A stretch of 64,000 nt of DNA from Vanilla planifolia. Lineage: Eukaryota; Streptophyta; Magnoliopsida; Asparagales; Orchidaceae. The position numbers were made by a program, and so were the translations under genes. A model generated the notes under the pieces. The model was given only the letters and a program-made list of their open reading frames with translations. It was not told the origin of the DNA and ran no database searches. Below, one piece after another: positions 24,041-36,831 of the stretch (positions are counted from its first letter, which is position 1; every line of letters starts with the position of its first letter). The DNA lies in NCBI GenBank assembly GCA_023846275.1, contig CM043871.1, forward strand, positions 27,434,569 through 27,498,568, given 5' to 3'.

Positions 24041-25935
24041 AAGTTTTCTAATATTACTCCATTTTTGCCACACCAACAAACCATCAACTAATCTCTATAT
24101 ATGGTATGTTTTCTACAAAATATTCATATCATACTATATGTAAGACATGCCATACCTTATGATATCCCTAAATTCCTCAATTGTCCATTATAATGTACTA
24201 TTCTTTTCTTAACCTCGATTTTTCTCAACTTAATGTATCATAGATTCCCCTCATATCCTAATTACCTTTTTTTGCTCACTTAATGCTTTGTATTTTAAAC
24301 TCACCATACTGTCTGTTCTCTTCACAATCTAATTACGTTTGTCTATCTAATTTAATATATTATACTTTAAATCTACTATGTGGTATATTTAGTTACACTA
24401 AACACTTCATCAAAGGAAAGAACAGTCCATAACCCTCTACAAATTTCAAGTAATACATTGTACTTTAGACTAACTTATCGTAAGTTAAATTCTAACAAAC
24501 CAATTTCACCTGAACGCACCATACTTATAGTCCAATGTATGGTGTATTCCTATAAAAATGAAAATACACTCATAGAAATCAGATTTTTTTCATATCCAAT
24601 TCATTTTTAAATCTTCTCAAACCATCAAAACTATGTTCTTTCTACTTTCAAAAACCATACCCTACTAAATTTTCATATAAAACCAAAATTCAAATCAAAG
24701 GAAATTATTTTCTTGTCTCTCAAGCTGCCCTACTCTCCTTTATCTCTCTACTAAAACTATCTTATCTTGTATTTGTTCAACTCTCCTTTTGATTTCTAAC
24801 AACAGCAACCAAGCTTGTCTTACTTTCTTTGTCATTCCAAACTCTTCCCTTTGCTGCTTCTCTAACTTTTTTGCTTCAACCAAGCTACTCTTCCATCCTC
24901 TCTCTATTTTCTCTCTAATTCTTCTACTATAGCAAACTGCACCCAATCGCAACCACCCTTTATCCTAATATTAAATAAGGTAATAAGAAGTTTTCTAATA
25001 TGACTATTTTTGCCACACCAACAAACAATCCATTAATCTCCATATAGTATAATTCTCACAAAATATTCATATCGTACTATATGTAAGATACACCATACCT
25101 TATGATATCCCTAAACTCCTCAATTGTCTACTACAATGTACTGTACTTTCTCTTAATCTCGATTGTTTTCAACTTAATGGACCATACTTTCCCCTTATAA
25201 TCTAATTACCTTTTTTTGCCTCACTTAATTCTTCGTACCTTGAACTTACCATATTGTCTGTTTTCCTCACAATCTAATTACATTTGTCTATCTAATTTAA
25301 TGTATTATATTTTGAACCCATTATATTGTACATTTAGTTATACTAAATACTTTAAAAGAAAGGATAGTCCATAACTCTACAAATTCTAGGTAATACATTA
25401 TACTTTGGAACTAACTTATCGTACGTTAAATTCTAACAAACAATTTTACCTGAACGAACCATACTTATAGTCCAATGTACAATATATTCCTGTACAGATG
25501 AAAATGTACTCATAGAAATCCAATTTTTTCACATCCAATTCATTCATAAATCTTCTCAAACCATCAAAACTATATTCATTCTATTTTCAATAACCATATC
25601 CTACTAAATTTTCATATAAAACCAAAATTCAAATAAAAAAAAATTAATTTCATATTTACCTTTCTAGCTGCCCTACTCTCCTCTATCTCTCAACTAAAAC
25701 CATCTCATCTTGTAGATGTTCCGCTCTCCTTTTGATTTCTAACAATAGCAACCCGAACTTGTCTTACATTTTTGTTATTCCAAACTCTTCCCTTTGTTTC
25801 TTCTCTAAATTCCTTGCTTCAAGCAAGCTATTCTTTCATCCTCTCTCTCTATTTTCTCTCTATTTCTTTTACTGTAGCAAATTGCACCCAATCACAACCA
25901 CCTTTTATCCTAATATTAAATAAAGTAGTAAGAAT
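24041..25935. repeat. Tandem duplication, two copies of a ~947-bp unit
   Basis: Copy 1 runs about 24041-24987 and copy 2 about 24988-25935, in direct orientation and without spacer. Both open with AAGTTTTCTAATAT, carry GCCACACCAACAAAC, CATACCTTATGATATCCCTA and TACTATATGTAAGA in the same order, and close with CACCCAATC and TTTATCCTAATATTAAATAA. They differ at many positions by eye, so the duplication is not recent. Within each unit a motif around CCATACT recurs several times. No open frame is shared intact between the copies. It could be an unequal-crossover product or two neighbouring copies of an unknown non-coding repeat. Confidence 0.85.
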
Positions 25936-26224
25936 AAGATTTCTAATTACAAAACTACCTTCTAATAATTTAATAAATGATATTGATGTTTTTTATTGAA
26001 AAATCCACGAGTAATTATCTAGAACTCTAAAAATCATAAATTTAAAATCATTAAATTCTTCAGAAAGAGATCTTTTCAATAATATACTCAATTAAAAGTT
26101 TGAACTTTATTTGAAATCATGACACATCTCTTAAAATTAAATAAATTTAATAATATTTTAATCAATAAATATAATATCTTAAAATATTAACTATCATATT
26201 AAAACACACCTAATTACAAACAAA

Positions 26225-29200
26225 CTTAATCTCATGCTTACCAAGTATTATACAAAACAAAAACACAAGATGTCACAAATGGTATACGAGTTTTTGTAAA
26301 ATACTTGTTATTTGTTCTTAATTAGAGACAGGAGAAGTAATAGTCTTCTTTAATAATACCACATCTCTGATAAAATGTCATACTTAATTTTTTTATAAAA
26401 AATAGAATTTATTATGATATGAATATTATCTAATAACATACCACTGATTGAGTAAGCAATCCTAATTCTACAATAAGAGTTTTTGTCCACACCATCTCAT
26501 AAATAGAATGTATAATTATTTTTTTATTCGACATCCATACTTAATCAAACAATAACCATTTGTTTTCTTTTTTTTACTTTTTCAAAGACAAAATATCTCC
26601 ACTCACAAAGATGCAACATTCAAAAGTAGACATGATCTTTAATAAATTCAATATAGTTAACATCAAAGTAAGCTTCCATTGGGTGCTTATGCTACACAAG
26701 TCTTTCATTGAATATCTTTTAATATATCTCAAAATTCTTACGACAACATCTTAATCCTTCTTATTTAAATTTTGCATGTGTTAGTTTTCAATACCAACAA
26801 TAAAAGAGACATCAAGCTAAGTGAAAGTTAAATAGACAAGCTTATTAACTAAACAATGATAACAAAAATTGTCTTCAAAGGGTTACTAGAATTCTAAAAG
26901 AATTTTTATAAGAAAATCAACTAACTTGCATCAAAGAAGTCAAACTTGCTCAAGGTCTATTATAATCTTGGGAGAGAGTATTTTTTTATATGCAAATTCA
27001 ATGTCAAGAAAATATTATGAAAGATCTAAACTTTCAGTAAACAATTATTTTCTAAAGATAATGTTTAATTTTCTTAATACCAAATATATTATTGCCAATA
27101 AGAAGAAAACCATCCACATAAACTACAAGCATTATTGTTACAAAAAAAAAGTGATGAATGAAATGGCATAATCAACTATGCTATTTTGTGGGTTTAATTT
27201 CGTAAAGGTCTTACAGAGTTTATTAAACTAGATACAAGGGCTTTGTTTTGACCTATATATGACTTTCTGAAACTTACAAATATTAGCCTTCCTCTTAACA
27301 ATATACCCTAGAGGCTACTTCATATAAGCTACTTTGAAGGGATCTTCATAAAGAAAGACAATACTTTCATGCATTTAGAATAAGGGCCACCATTGGCTAA
27401 TGGCAATAAAAAAAATAAAACAAACATAATTAAGCTAAACCATTGGAAAATAATCGATATAATGAACTTGGATATAACCTATGCCCACAAAATTTGCTTT
27501 GTATCAGTTAGTAATTCTATCTTAGTGGAACTTAATCATAAACATCCATTATCAAGGAAAAAATGTGACAATAACAAGTAGTGATCAATTCCCATGCATG
27601 ATAATCAATAAGTGAATACATTATAATATCCATTACATGGAAAATATTAGAGGGTTATTTCATGAAAGATTTCATTCATGGAGATATGTGCTTTTGCTTA
27701 AGAAATTATAATAATTATAACCTTTATGAGTTAGAGAATAACCCAAAAAATACATTTTATAACATAAGGAGATAGTTTATCACATCTATGATAAATAAGA
27801 AAGATGAGCCCTTATAAATTAGTAGATGATACTCAATTATCATATATCAAGCTATAAGAATCACATCTCCCAAGAATTGGTGAGGAACATTCAAGTCAAA
27901 TATCAAGGTTCAGATAACATCAAAGAAACATGAGGTATATAGACAGATGATTAATGAATAATACCATGTTTAACACATTGAAAAGCATATTGCATGCATG
28001 CAAATACATTATTAAAGCAAAAACCTTAGTAAAATAGTAGAATTGAACTTTATATCTTAATTAAGTTGTTTGTAAACATCAAATACAATCGAATGACACT
28101 TTAATAGGTATATCCAAGCAACTTCAGTGTGGTCCTAAACAAACAAAAAATGGTAATATCTTAGGTATTTTAAGAAAGAAGTAGGACCCCAAACATAGAA
28201 TAGACTAAATTGAAGAGCTTAATTATGAGAGGATGTTGACATAGGAAAAATGACATAATGAAATTTACCATATTCATAGAGATCATAGTCAAATTTAGAG
28301 TGATGAGAGACAGTGAGTCCATGTAGATAGTGAGGAGGATGATCGAGTTAACAATGCTATAGGTAATGCGAGATGGTGGTTGACAGAGCAATGAATGTAG
28401 AATTCGAGAGAGGAATAATTGATGCCTTCTACTTCAACATCAATACCAATCATTTTCTCTACATTGAGATCCTAAGAAACACAACAAGAATAAGAGAAAA
28501 TTATAAAATAATTGTAAGATTTTATAAGAAAACTTATAGATAATAAATTTAGTAAATTAAAAAAAGCAATTGAGGGTGAGAAAGGGATAAAGCATTTTTG
28601 AGAAACTACAGAAAGAGATCCATTAATAATAAAAATTATAAGAATTTGCAATATAAAAGAAGAGAATAATAGAGAATTACCAATCACGTGAGAAGATGCA
28701 CAATAATCTAAAATCCTAGACATATTAAAGTAACTACAATAGAGCTAGTAGAACAAATAGCAAAGAGGCAATAAGCAGAAGAGTATCATCGTTGTCTAGA
28801 TTAGTTGGATCAAGTGTAATAATTTTAACAATATAAATAGTTGGAGGATATTCAAACTTTACCAAACAATGATTCTATGAGTGATTAGTTCATTGACAAT
28901 GCTAACAGGGTGGATAAAAGTTGCAATTGTGATCTAGCCCAATATTATACCACCATGACACAATTAAAAGTGGTATACCAAAGCCAAAAGAAGACTAAGC
29001 AGAGTCATAGAGCTTAGTGACCAAAACGGTATGCGAGAAAGCCTTTGAGATATTTGGAATTATAAAATCCATCATCAGTTGAGCTAAGATAGACTGAAGT
29101 GATGGATGAAGACCAAAGAGAAACTTAGCCACAAGAAAAACCTCATTTTATTTTTTCCAATTAGTGAAATCATTGGTGAAGAGATGATATTGAAGAACTT

Positions 29201-29883
29201 TGTTTCGATTACCTTTTGTGTTGCTATAATAACATTAAATAAATTTGTTTTGTATTGCAAATAAAAATTCCATTTCTTTTGTAGTTTTCTAAAACATGAT
29301 AGTAATTGTAATAATAGATTCAAGACTATTAAGCACTCAAATAAGAACCATATAGTCAAATGTCTATCATTTAGAATTTAATGATCATTGATTTAGGCAC
29401 CAAACAGTCTGAGCGATAAAAATTCTTATAGGATCCCATGAAAAAAATGAAATGACCAAAATCATAAAACATAGTTGATACTATTGAGTTTAATAGTAAA
29501 CTAATAAAAGAGTAGGGCTTTTTTTCAAAGAGTAAAGTTAAGGATACTAGCACCGCAAAATAGCAATTGCGGAATCAATTAGGCATAGATTAAAAGATTA
29601 GTTGAAGACAAGAATATGAGAGAGTCTTGATCCAATAAAAATAGAAAAAGGGCAAGCAACAAGCGATGGAAAAATGAAAGAGAAAAGAGAGGCAGAAAGG
29701 GAAATAAGAAAAAAAAGAGGTGGTGATCTTGATAGCTTTGAGGTTAGTGACATGTTGCAATCTCAATGGCTAAGAATGGTGAGGGAGAAGGTGGAGCAGT
29801 GGTGAGAGCTAACAAGAGAGAGCGATTAGGAGAGAAGTGGGGAAGTGTCGTTGGATAATGGAGATCGAGCTTTGATACCTCAT
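26225..29883 (-). mobile_element. Decayed Ty1/copia element, nearly complete pol order
   Basis: Minus strand, from right to left. A primer-binding-like site AGGTATCAAAGC (two mismatches to the initiator tRNA-Met site) lies at 29880-29869. Gag follows at about 29553-29000, including a stretch FGLHPSLQSILAQL matching F-x-S-G-L-x-P-x-F-x-x-x-R-x-Q. Protease lies near 28723-28600 (RILDYCASSHVIGNS; the D-S-G active site has become D-Y-C). Integrase follows at about 28391-27700 (HPLIIKLFNLVYSMFGV; then DKLSPYVIKCIF). Reverse transcriptase is at about 27390-26930 (SFRKSYIGQNK and a Y-V-D-D-like stretch). RNase H is at about 26830-26225 (VVRILRYIK, NGYCLIKYG, ending near L-G-K-H-E-I). Frameshifts and stops are everywhere. 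I could not define its LTRs. It is an old, dead copy of a different copia family from the one at 8384. Confidence 0.78.
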
Positions 29884-31381
29884 TGGATGAGAGAAAAAAA
29901 TTATCTATCATTATTTGAGAATATAACATATAAATAAACAAAATAAATAAGTATAAAAGATAATGAATAAAGAAAAAAAATATTATATAATTATGAGAAA
30001 TTAATAACAAGTATTCTCAAGAATATTTCATGACAAATATTTTCAATATACCAATATTTCTAATAAAAAAATGATTATAAAATTTTTATTTCTATTAATT
30101 GGTGATATAATATGATGTATGGGAACGATATTGGAATATAAATACGCTTTGACATAAAAATAGTGATATAACAAACGTATACAAGAAAGATAGAGGTATA
30201 TTAAAATTCAACAATTAGACATGATAAGTATAATTAAATATGAAATAATACATACATATATTATCAAACACAAGAGAGATGCAGCTCCTTTGATAGAGTG
30301 TTAGTTCTTTCGTAAGCAAGTGTCATGTAGTTCTAATATTTGCATCTCAATAAGATTACATCCTAATGATTTACAAATAAAAAAAATCAAAATCCTTAAA
30401 TTCAAGCTATCATTATTAAACATATAATGTAAGTGTAATTTTAAAAAATTTTACAACTATTCCAATATGATTATTATATCATGAAATATGATAACTTCTT
30501 TTCAATACCTTTGGCTCAAAAAAAATATGGAAAACGATTTACCTAATGTTCTGATGCTTGCTGTTAGTCAAATATTGACTAGGAATCTCATACCAAATAT
30601 TAAGAAAACTTGATTCTTTATTTCTCTTTTTTCCTTCACACCCAAAAATGATTGTTTTTTACTTTTTGTAACAATTTTATACAGCATATCATACATTGGG
30701 TGTTGGCATGATCAAATGATGTGATAAACATCAGGTAAGTATCGAACAAGTATCAAGAAAAATTTGTCCATTTGAATCTTTTTCTTACATTCAATAGGTC
30801 ATGCAATGTTTTGGAATATATCAGTCAAGTATTGAAGAGAATTAGTATCAGATACATATCGCATATGGATGCATAAGCTTTACAAAATATTAATATTTGA
30901 TAAGTGATTTAACAAACAAACAAAAATCTCCTTATGGTTGATCCAACGTTTTTTGGTGGTTAACAGCATTTTCTCCATTGTGGTCGAATTCTAGATCAGA
31001 TGTCTCAGCCCACTATTTATCACTAGGACAGTACCCAAAAGGCCATCAATTTCATGTAATTGTTGGAAAGCCCATTTTCGGCGTATTCTTTTGCCAAAAA
31101 TAAATGAAATATTTGAAATCCCTAGAATTGAAACCTCATTCAAAAACAAAGATTGAGGTTGAAGTTCATGCATATTTTCAGCCTATCAACTTCGATCGCT
31201 CTTACCTCGATACTCCAGATTTCCACGTATGCGTAAGACCTCCAATTTCTTAATCCCAACTATCTTCTTCTATCAATAACTATTGCCCTTCCTTCGTAAC
31301 TACCTCTGAAGGAATGAATTTGCCAAATCACATATTCTCGTAACCTTAGTAGAACAAATAATAAAAAAAAAAAACAAATCA
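29884..31381. other. AT-rich region beside copia, no gene recognised
   Basis: The first several hundred bases should be what remains of the 5' LTR of the minus-strand copia, but no matching second LTR was found. A minus-strand open frame at 30991-31173 has no recognisable domain. Confidence 0.4.
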
Positions 31382-31684
31382 TCAAAGGGTGCTATCTTTA
31401 ACTCCCATAATTGCAAATGAAAACCACTGGACCTCCGATTCCAGACATTCGAAAGTAACCGATGCATGTGACCGAGAATCCGTTGTAACCCGATTTACCC
31501 TCCATTCCATGAAGGCGAAACAGAAGTAGAAAGCCATTGCAAAAGAGAAAACCATAGAACCCAAAAACCATTTCAAGGCAAAAGAGTGAAAAGATGTACC
31601 ACTGAGCACGTCTTCCACAAATGACGGAGGCGGGATGGAGTGGAGGCGCCATTCATCCAAATGAAGAGCCCATACCAACTTCAA
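31382..31684 (-). CDS. Hypothetical small protein with one possible membrane segment
   Basis: An open frame of 100 codons on the minus strand, in a block less AT-rich than its surroundings (about 31000-31780). Residues about 39-60 (WFLGSMVFSFAMAFYF and following) form a plausible membrane helix rich in Phe. I recognise no family. A second frame overlaps almost the same bases, so the open frame could be chance, or this block could be one exon of a longer minus-strand gene continuing toward 30990. No clear splice pair or start context decides this. Confidence 0.2.
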   Translation of the reverse strand: MKLVWALHLDEWRLHSIPPPSFVEDVLSGTSFHSFALKWFLGSMVFSFAMAFYFCFAFMEWRVNRVTTDSRSHASVTFECLESEVQWFSFAIMGVKDSTL

Positions 31685-32608
31685 TCCGGGTACATTGGAT
31701 TGGAGAAGTAGCAGTTAGAATTCCCAGTAGGAAACCTTCTCGCAGAAAGATACTACCGTCGAGGTGGAAGTGCCCCGTGTCTATTGTCTTTTATTTAATT
31801 GTGCTATGAAATTTAATTAAAGATTTAAAAATAATAATAATTGAAACAATTGCCAGGGATCGGATATGCGTATAAATATTTGAATTTTTTTTTTATTCTT
31901 ATACAATAAAGGATGCTGATATTACAAAAGGCTAAGAAGTAATTTCTAAAATACTATAAATTTCTTATGTTTATTATTCCTTTTAAACACTAATATACAA
32001 TTTATATTTTAATCAAATAACCTAAATTGCTCTTAATATCTATCAAAGTTCTCTGTTGTGTCAAATTCATTACGAAATAATCTAAAATCTTAATAGAAAA
32101 TGATTAAATAATTTTAAAGCATTTCTTTGAATTATTTTTAAAAATATTTATGTTACAATCTTCATCTAAACCAGTATCACTAGATAACAAAATTATCATT
32201 AGAATGAGGACAAGGAATAAAAATCCAATGTAAGGACCTGATGGTAAAACAAACACTAACTGCCAAATCCAAAATATATATAGACAAACATTTTTTTTTT
32301 AACAAATTTATTAATACCAAATATTTTCTTTTCTCATTTATCATGTAAAAAGGGCTCTCCTATAGCATCATCTTTTTCAGCTCTCTATGTTGTGGACACA
32401 TGAAATGTATTACCTGTGATGTAAGCATTAAATAAGATTTTTCATATCTTAGTAAATAAATCCACAATAGATAGCCAAATATGAAGAAATATCAAATGAA
32501 AATACATACCATGTGTAGTGGGATAAATCATATGCATAAAAACTACAATCACACAAGATGTCTTATATAAGATAGTGCCAAATGAAAACCATAATTCTAT
32601 GAATTTTA

Positions 32609-32671
32609 TTTGACAAATTTCTTAATTTGTCAAATAGGTATTTTGAAATTTCACAAATTAAGAAATTTGTG
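32609..32671. repeat. Nested palindrome / inverted repeat
   Basis: Positions 32609-32635 are a near-perfect palindrome (TTTGACAAATTTC...TTTGTCAAA). Positions 32652-32671 carry the reverse complement of its core (ACAAATTAAGAAATTTGT). Either unit alone or the pair can fold into a hairpin. This may be the tip of a small inverted-repeat transposon, but I did not find matching outer ends. Confidence 0.6.
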
Positions 32672-33614
32672 TTAAAGTTTTTAACCAAGTGAGCATATCA
32701 AATATAACACATCATAATAAACTACATTTATAATATGCTATACAACAAGCATGTGGAACAATCCTACATAACACCCTTATTGACTAAAATATAGCATTTG
32801 GGTAAGCATTGATCAACTAAACAAACTCGTCATATAGAGAAACAAATGGATGGAGTCTAAACAAGACCTTAGCTACATATGTTGAACATTTATTTAGCCC
32901 AATTTAAACTAATTTCAAACTTTTTTTTTTATCAAACTATAATCTGAAAACTTCATCTCCAATCTCGAGTTAGAAGTAGTACAATTTTTTTCCTAATAAT
33001 AATTTTAAAAAAGATTATAACAAATGCATAACCATTATTGCAATTACATTTATTAAATTCTCTTGGATGAACATTTTGTTAACCATCTTCATATTCCATT
33101 TAGATAAATCCCACTTAATCCTTCTTAAGCTATTAAGCATTAAAAAAATATTTATATTATTCCTTCATTAATTTAATAAATTTGAAATAAATTAGCCATA
33201 TCTTCACCATACAAGAAATATGACTATTGTGTTCCAAACTCTATTTTTCAATATTTTTTTCAACATTTAATTCTATCAAAATATTTTAAACACAATTTTA
33301 TATTTTTCTAACATAATTTTTATTTTTTTTATTTAAAAAAAATCAAACACTTTTTTTACAGATATAACTATTAACAAATTCTTTTAAAATTTTTTTTGAC
33401 AAACAACCTATTAATTAACATAAAAAAAACATCCTTTTATATATTTTTTTTTTACCATTTTTTACATTAATTAGCATTGATTAAAAAAGGAAAGCAAAGT
33501 CAACTTTACCGACATTAACGTGGAGCTCAACGAATAACGTCGGTTGACTGTTGGCAAAAAAGAATAATTTATTTTAATATGGAAGTCGTACATGCACGTT
33601 TTTTTTTCTGAAAT

Positions 33615-33665
33615 ATGCGTTGTTTGCAAAAAAAAAAAAAAAAAAAAAAAAATGCGTTGTTTGCA
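33615..33665 (+). repeat. Poly(A) run flanked by a 14-bp direct repeat
   Basis: ATGCGTTGTTTGCA at 33615-33628 and again, exactly, at 33652-33665, with only a run of A (about 23) between. This is the footprint expected of LINE-type target-primed insertion in which almost nothing but the poly(A) tail was copied, bounded by its target-site duplication. Replication slippage is less likely, because the repeat is unique sequence and the A-run is long. Confidence 0.75.
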
Positions 33666-35574
33666 TATGTCATTACGTCAGAATGTCATGTTTATTTGTA
33701 CATATTTCAAATATTTTTAATTAAATAAATAAAATAAATTTCATCTTCACCTACATAATTTTTCTTAAAAAATATTTTTAATAAAAATATTATTTTATAA
33801 AAGCTACAAAATTCGGAAAATATTTTGTTACGACAGTCGTTAGAGTTGGAAAAGCAAAGGAATGTCAAGCCGCAAATTGCGGCATATCACGTGGAGGTTC
33901 TTATCCGTATTCCATGCTCGTATGGGAAAAAGAAGAAAAATAATAATTGCGGATTTTTTTAATTTAAAAAACCGTGAATTAATTAATGGAAGAATCAAGC
34001 ATTGAGAAGTTGACAATGGGAAGCCAACAGAAGCGTAACGCATGTGAAGAAAAAAATAACTTTTCCGTTATTTATTTATTGTGGTCACATGTCAGATCCC
34101 CTGGTTTCCACCTGACCGTATCATGTTTGCTGGCCAATGGTTTTCCTTTGGGTATGCATGTAAAAAATTGTTTTTATAAATAATAAAAAAAACAAAAAGA
34201 AAATTCTTTTAAAAATTAGAAAAATGATATTTGTTTTTTTAGATTCTTTTGTCTCTATTATTATGATCTTCGATAAAAAATATTTTTAAAAATAATATAT
34301 TATATTTTATTAGAAAAAAAATGATAGGATCCAAAAATATGAATGTCGCTATTATTCTAAAAAGAGGTATTGAGATTGAAAAAGAGATTGATTTAAAATA
34401 GGCTTTTAAAATTGATAAACTATAGTTGTTGATGAAGTTTTTGCAAAGTTACATATCTCCTTGCTTTAAAAATTCTATCACATAAGCATATTGATCAGAC
34501 ACATGCAAAGTGTCATTTTTTTCATTAATAGACCTAAATGTTGGCATGTGTGAGCATCTTTGACATTTCATATTTTGTAATTTCAAAAAATAAAAATAAC
34601 TTAAAAAATTGTTACTATTTAAACTTTGACTTTTAGATAAAAATGAATGTATTAATATGACTAAATCTAATTTTATGAGAAGTCATAAAAATATTTGCTA
34701 ATGATTAATCGTTTAGGTGAGGACAAAAGTGAAAAAAATTCATCACATTGTATTTTTAAGAATTATTTTATTCTGATTAGCATAAAAAATGATGAAAAAT
34801 AAAAATAATGACATTTTTTTGTTGGCTAATAGAATAATAAATTTGTCATATATTTATAAATTAGTTGATAAATAGATAATAAATATAAATCTTTTGTTAA
34901 GACATTTGTAAAGTGATACTAAACCATAAAGTAAATGATGAAGATAAAGATGATAGATTCTCACCAAAATAAATCATTGGATTTCTCTTTAGAGGAAGGA
35001 CACAATTCTGGCCAATTGCAAAATTACTTTTCTTTTATCATTTATTAACAAACGTGGAAAATTAATGATATATTATGCCACGAAAAGGAGTTTAATCATG
35101 TTAAATGTGACCTAACGGCACTGATTTGTAAAGGTAACAGACTCAAATGTGAACGTTAACCAGGATGCCACGAGGCATATTTCGTACGTGCGTCATGATT
35201 CGTGCACTTTCACAGCTAGACCGAGATTCGATAACCATTTCTATGTCCATAACGACCGCAACTGCACGCCTGACGCCTTACCTTATTATCTCTCACGCTC
35301 GGCGTTGGCGCGAAACCGCTATGCTTTCCTGCTATCTTTGACCAATGGATGCACTCGAGCGCCACGAAGACTACGGTTCCCGAAGCTTAAACGGCGACAC
35401 GCCAATGGCGGCTCACGGTTCCACTGCTCCCGCCATCGTTCACACGGACCCCAACCTCCTCAACGGCGAGCGAGCCGCTTACTTAAAAAAGCTGAAACTC
35501 GTGGTGCTGGTTCACCGGGCATGAGCGTCGTTGGTTGAAGGTGGGTCAGTGTGGGTTCCATTGGATGGTGTCGC

Positions 35575-35581
35575 TATAAAT
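35575..35581 (+). promoter_or_regulatory. Possible TATA box of the expansin gene
   Basis: TATAAAT in an otherwise GC-rich block, about 260 bases before the start codon. It would give a leader of around 230 bases. It is the only good TATA match in the GC-rich part of the upstream region. Confidence 0.45.
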
Positions 35582-35838
35582 ATTCCGCCGAGTGGGGGAG
35601 TAAGATATGGTTGGTTAGGTGAGGAGAGGGCCTAGAAGGTGGCGATGGGAGGCTCAAAGTGGGTCCCGCGTACGGTTCAAAGCAGCAATCAATGGGCCGA
35701 TGAATACGGACCGGACAGTGGACCCAAACCAATAGTCGAACGTTCTGGTATTTACTCCCGCTGCCACTTCCTATTCGCGTACCAATAAGTAGCCCTCGCT
35801 TCTCCCCCATTCTCACCTCCTCTGGTTCATTCGAACAG

Positions 35839-36831
35839 ATGGCTCTGTTTGGCGCGGCCGTTGCCTATGTCGCCATAGCTGTTTACTTTACTAAATTACC
35901 GTCGCCGGCGTACGGTCGCATTCCCGGTGTCTACAGTACCGGTCCCTGGGAAGAGGCGCACGCGACTTTCTACGGTGGCAGCGACGCCTCTGGCACAATG
36001 GGTATGTTCATATCGTCTCTTCATCTCATATTTTTTAGACAGATCTATGGCCGTAAGATGAGATGCATTGTTGTCTGGGGTTTGGTTTGCAGGAGGTGCT
36101 TGCGGGTATGGGAACCTCTACAGCCAAGGATACGGCGTGCAGACGGCGGCGCTAAGCACGGCGCTCTTTAACAACGGACAGAGCTGCGGAGCATGCTTCG
36201 AGATAAAGTGTGCACAGGTTCCCCAGTGGTGCCATCCGGGGAGCCCCTCCATCTTTGTGACGGCCACGAATTTTTGCCCGCCCAACTATGCTCTCCCGTC
36301 GGATAACGGTGGGTGGTGCAACCCGCCGCGTCCCCATTTTGACCTCGCTATGCCAATGTTTCTTAAGATTGCTGAATATCGCGCCGGCATTGTCCCCGTC
36401 ACCTATCGCCGGTGATCCCCTTTTCCGTTCTGTTATGCTTTGCTAGTTGAGCGATCTGGTTTTAACGGCTATCGATTCACGTCTTACTATAAAAAACGAA
36501 GTATCATTGGTGATGTCGCAGGGTGCCGTGCCGGAAGAGCAGCGGGATCCGTTTCACGATCAACGGTTTCAGATACTTCAATCTGGTGCTGATCACCAAC
36601 GTCGCGGGAGCCGGCGATATCGTGAGCGCGAGCGTGAAGGGTTCGAGGACCGGGTGGATGCCGATGACCCGAAACTGGGGGCAGAATTGGCAGTCCAACT
36701 CCGTGCTTGTCGGCCAGTCGCTCTCCTTCCGCGTCACCGGCAGCGACCGGCGCACTTCCACCTCGTGGAACATCGTCCCCGCCGATTGGCAGTTTGGACA
36801 GACATTCTCCGGCAAGAACTTCCGTGTCTGA
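35839..36831 (+). CDS. Alpha-expansin (EXPA), cell-wall loosening protein
   Basis: Expansins are secreted to the wall, where they loosen cellulose-xyloglucan contacts at acid pH without cutting polymers. Exons 35839-36001, 36093-36411 and 36522-36831 (GT-AG) give 263 residues, a normal length. Two introns is the usual alpha-expansin layout. Residues 1 to about 25 are a hydrophobic signal peptide. Domain 1 (about 40-165, GH45-like) contains A-T-F-Y-G-G, G-A-C-G-Y-G, multiple Cys and the HFD motif at 136-138. W-C-N-P-P-R-P before HFD is the alpha-specific region. Domain 2 (about 170-260, CBM63) contains T-G-W-M, W-G-Q-N-W and F-G-Q-T-F with surface Trp. Small oddities: S-S-G-I-R-F where G-G-I-R-F is usual, and S-D-R-R-T for S-D-G-R-T. 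The coding exons are strongly GC-rich compared with the flanks. No break is seen, so it is probably functional. Confidence 0.96.

Larger units (their letters stand above)
31685..35574. other. AT-rich intergenic region, no gene recognised
   Basis: Mostly homopolymer-rich AT sequence. It contains a nested palindrome at 32609-32671 and a poly(A) insertion at 33615-33665, both listed separately. From about 35160 the base composition changes sharply to GC-rich, in what is probably the promoter-proximal region of the expansin gene. A 129-codon frame at 35149-35538 there looks like a by-product of GC richness. Confidence 0.5.

Noticed and set aside
35149..35538. 129-codon plus-strand frame upstream of expansin
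   Set aside because: Arg/His-rich composition typical of chance frames in GC-rich DNA, and it lies in the probable promoter region.
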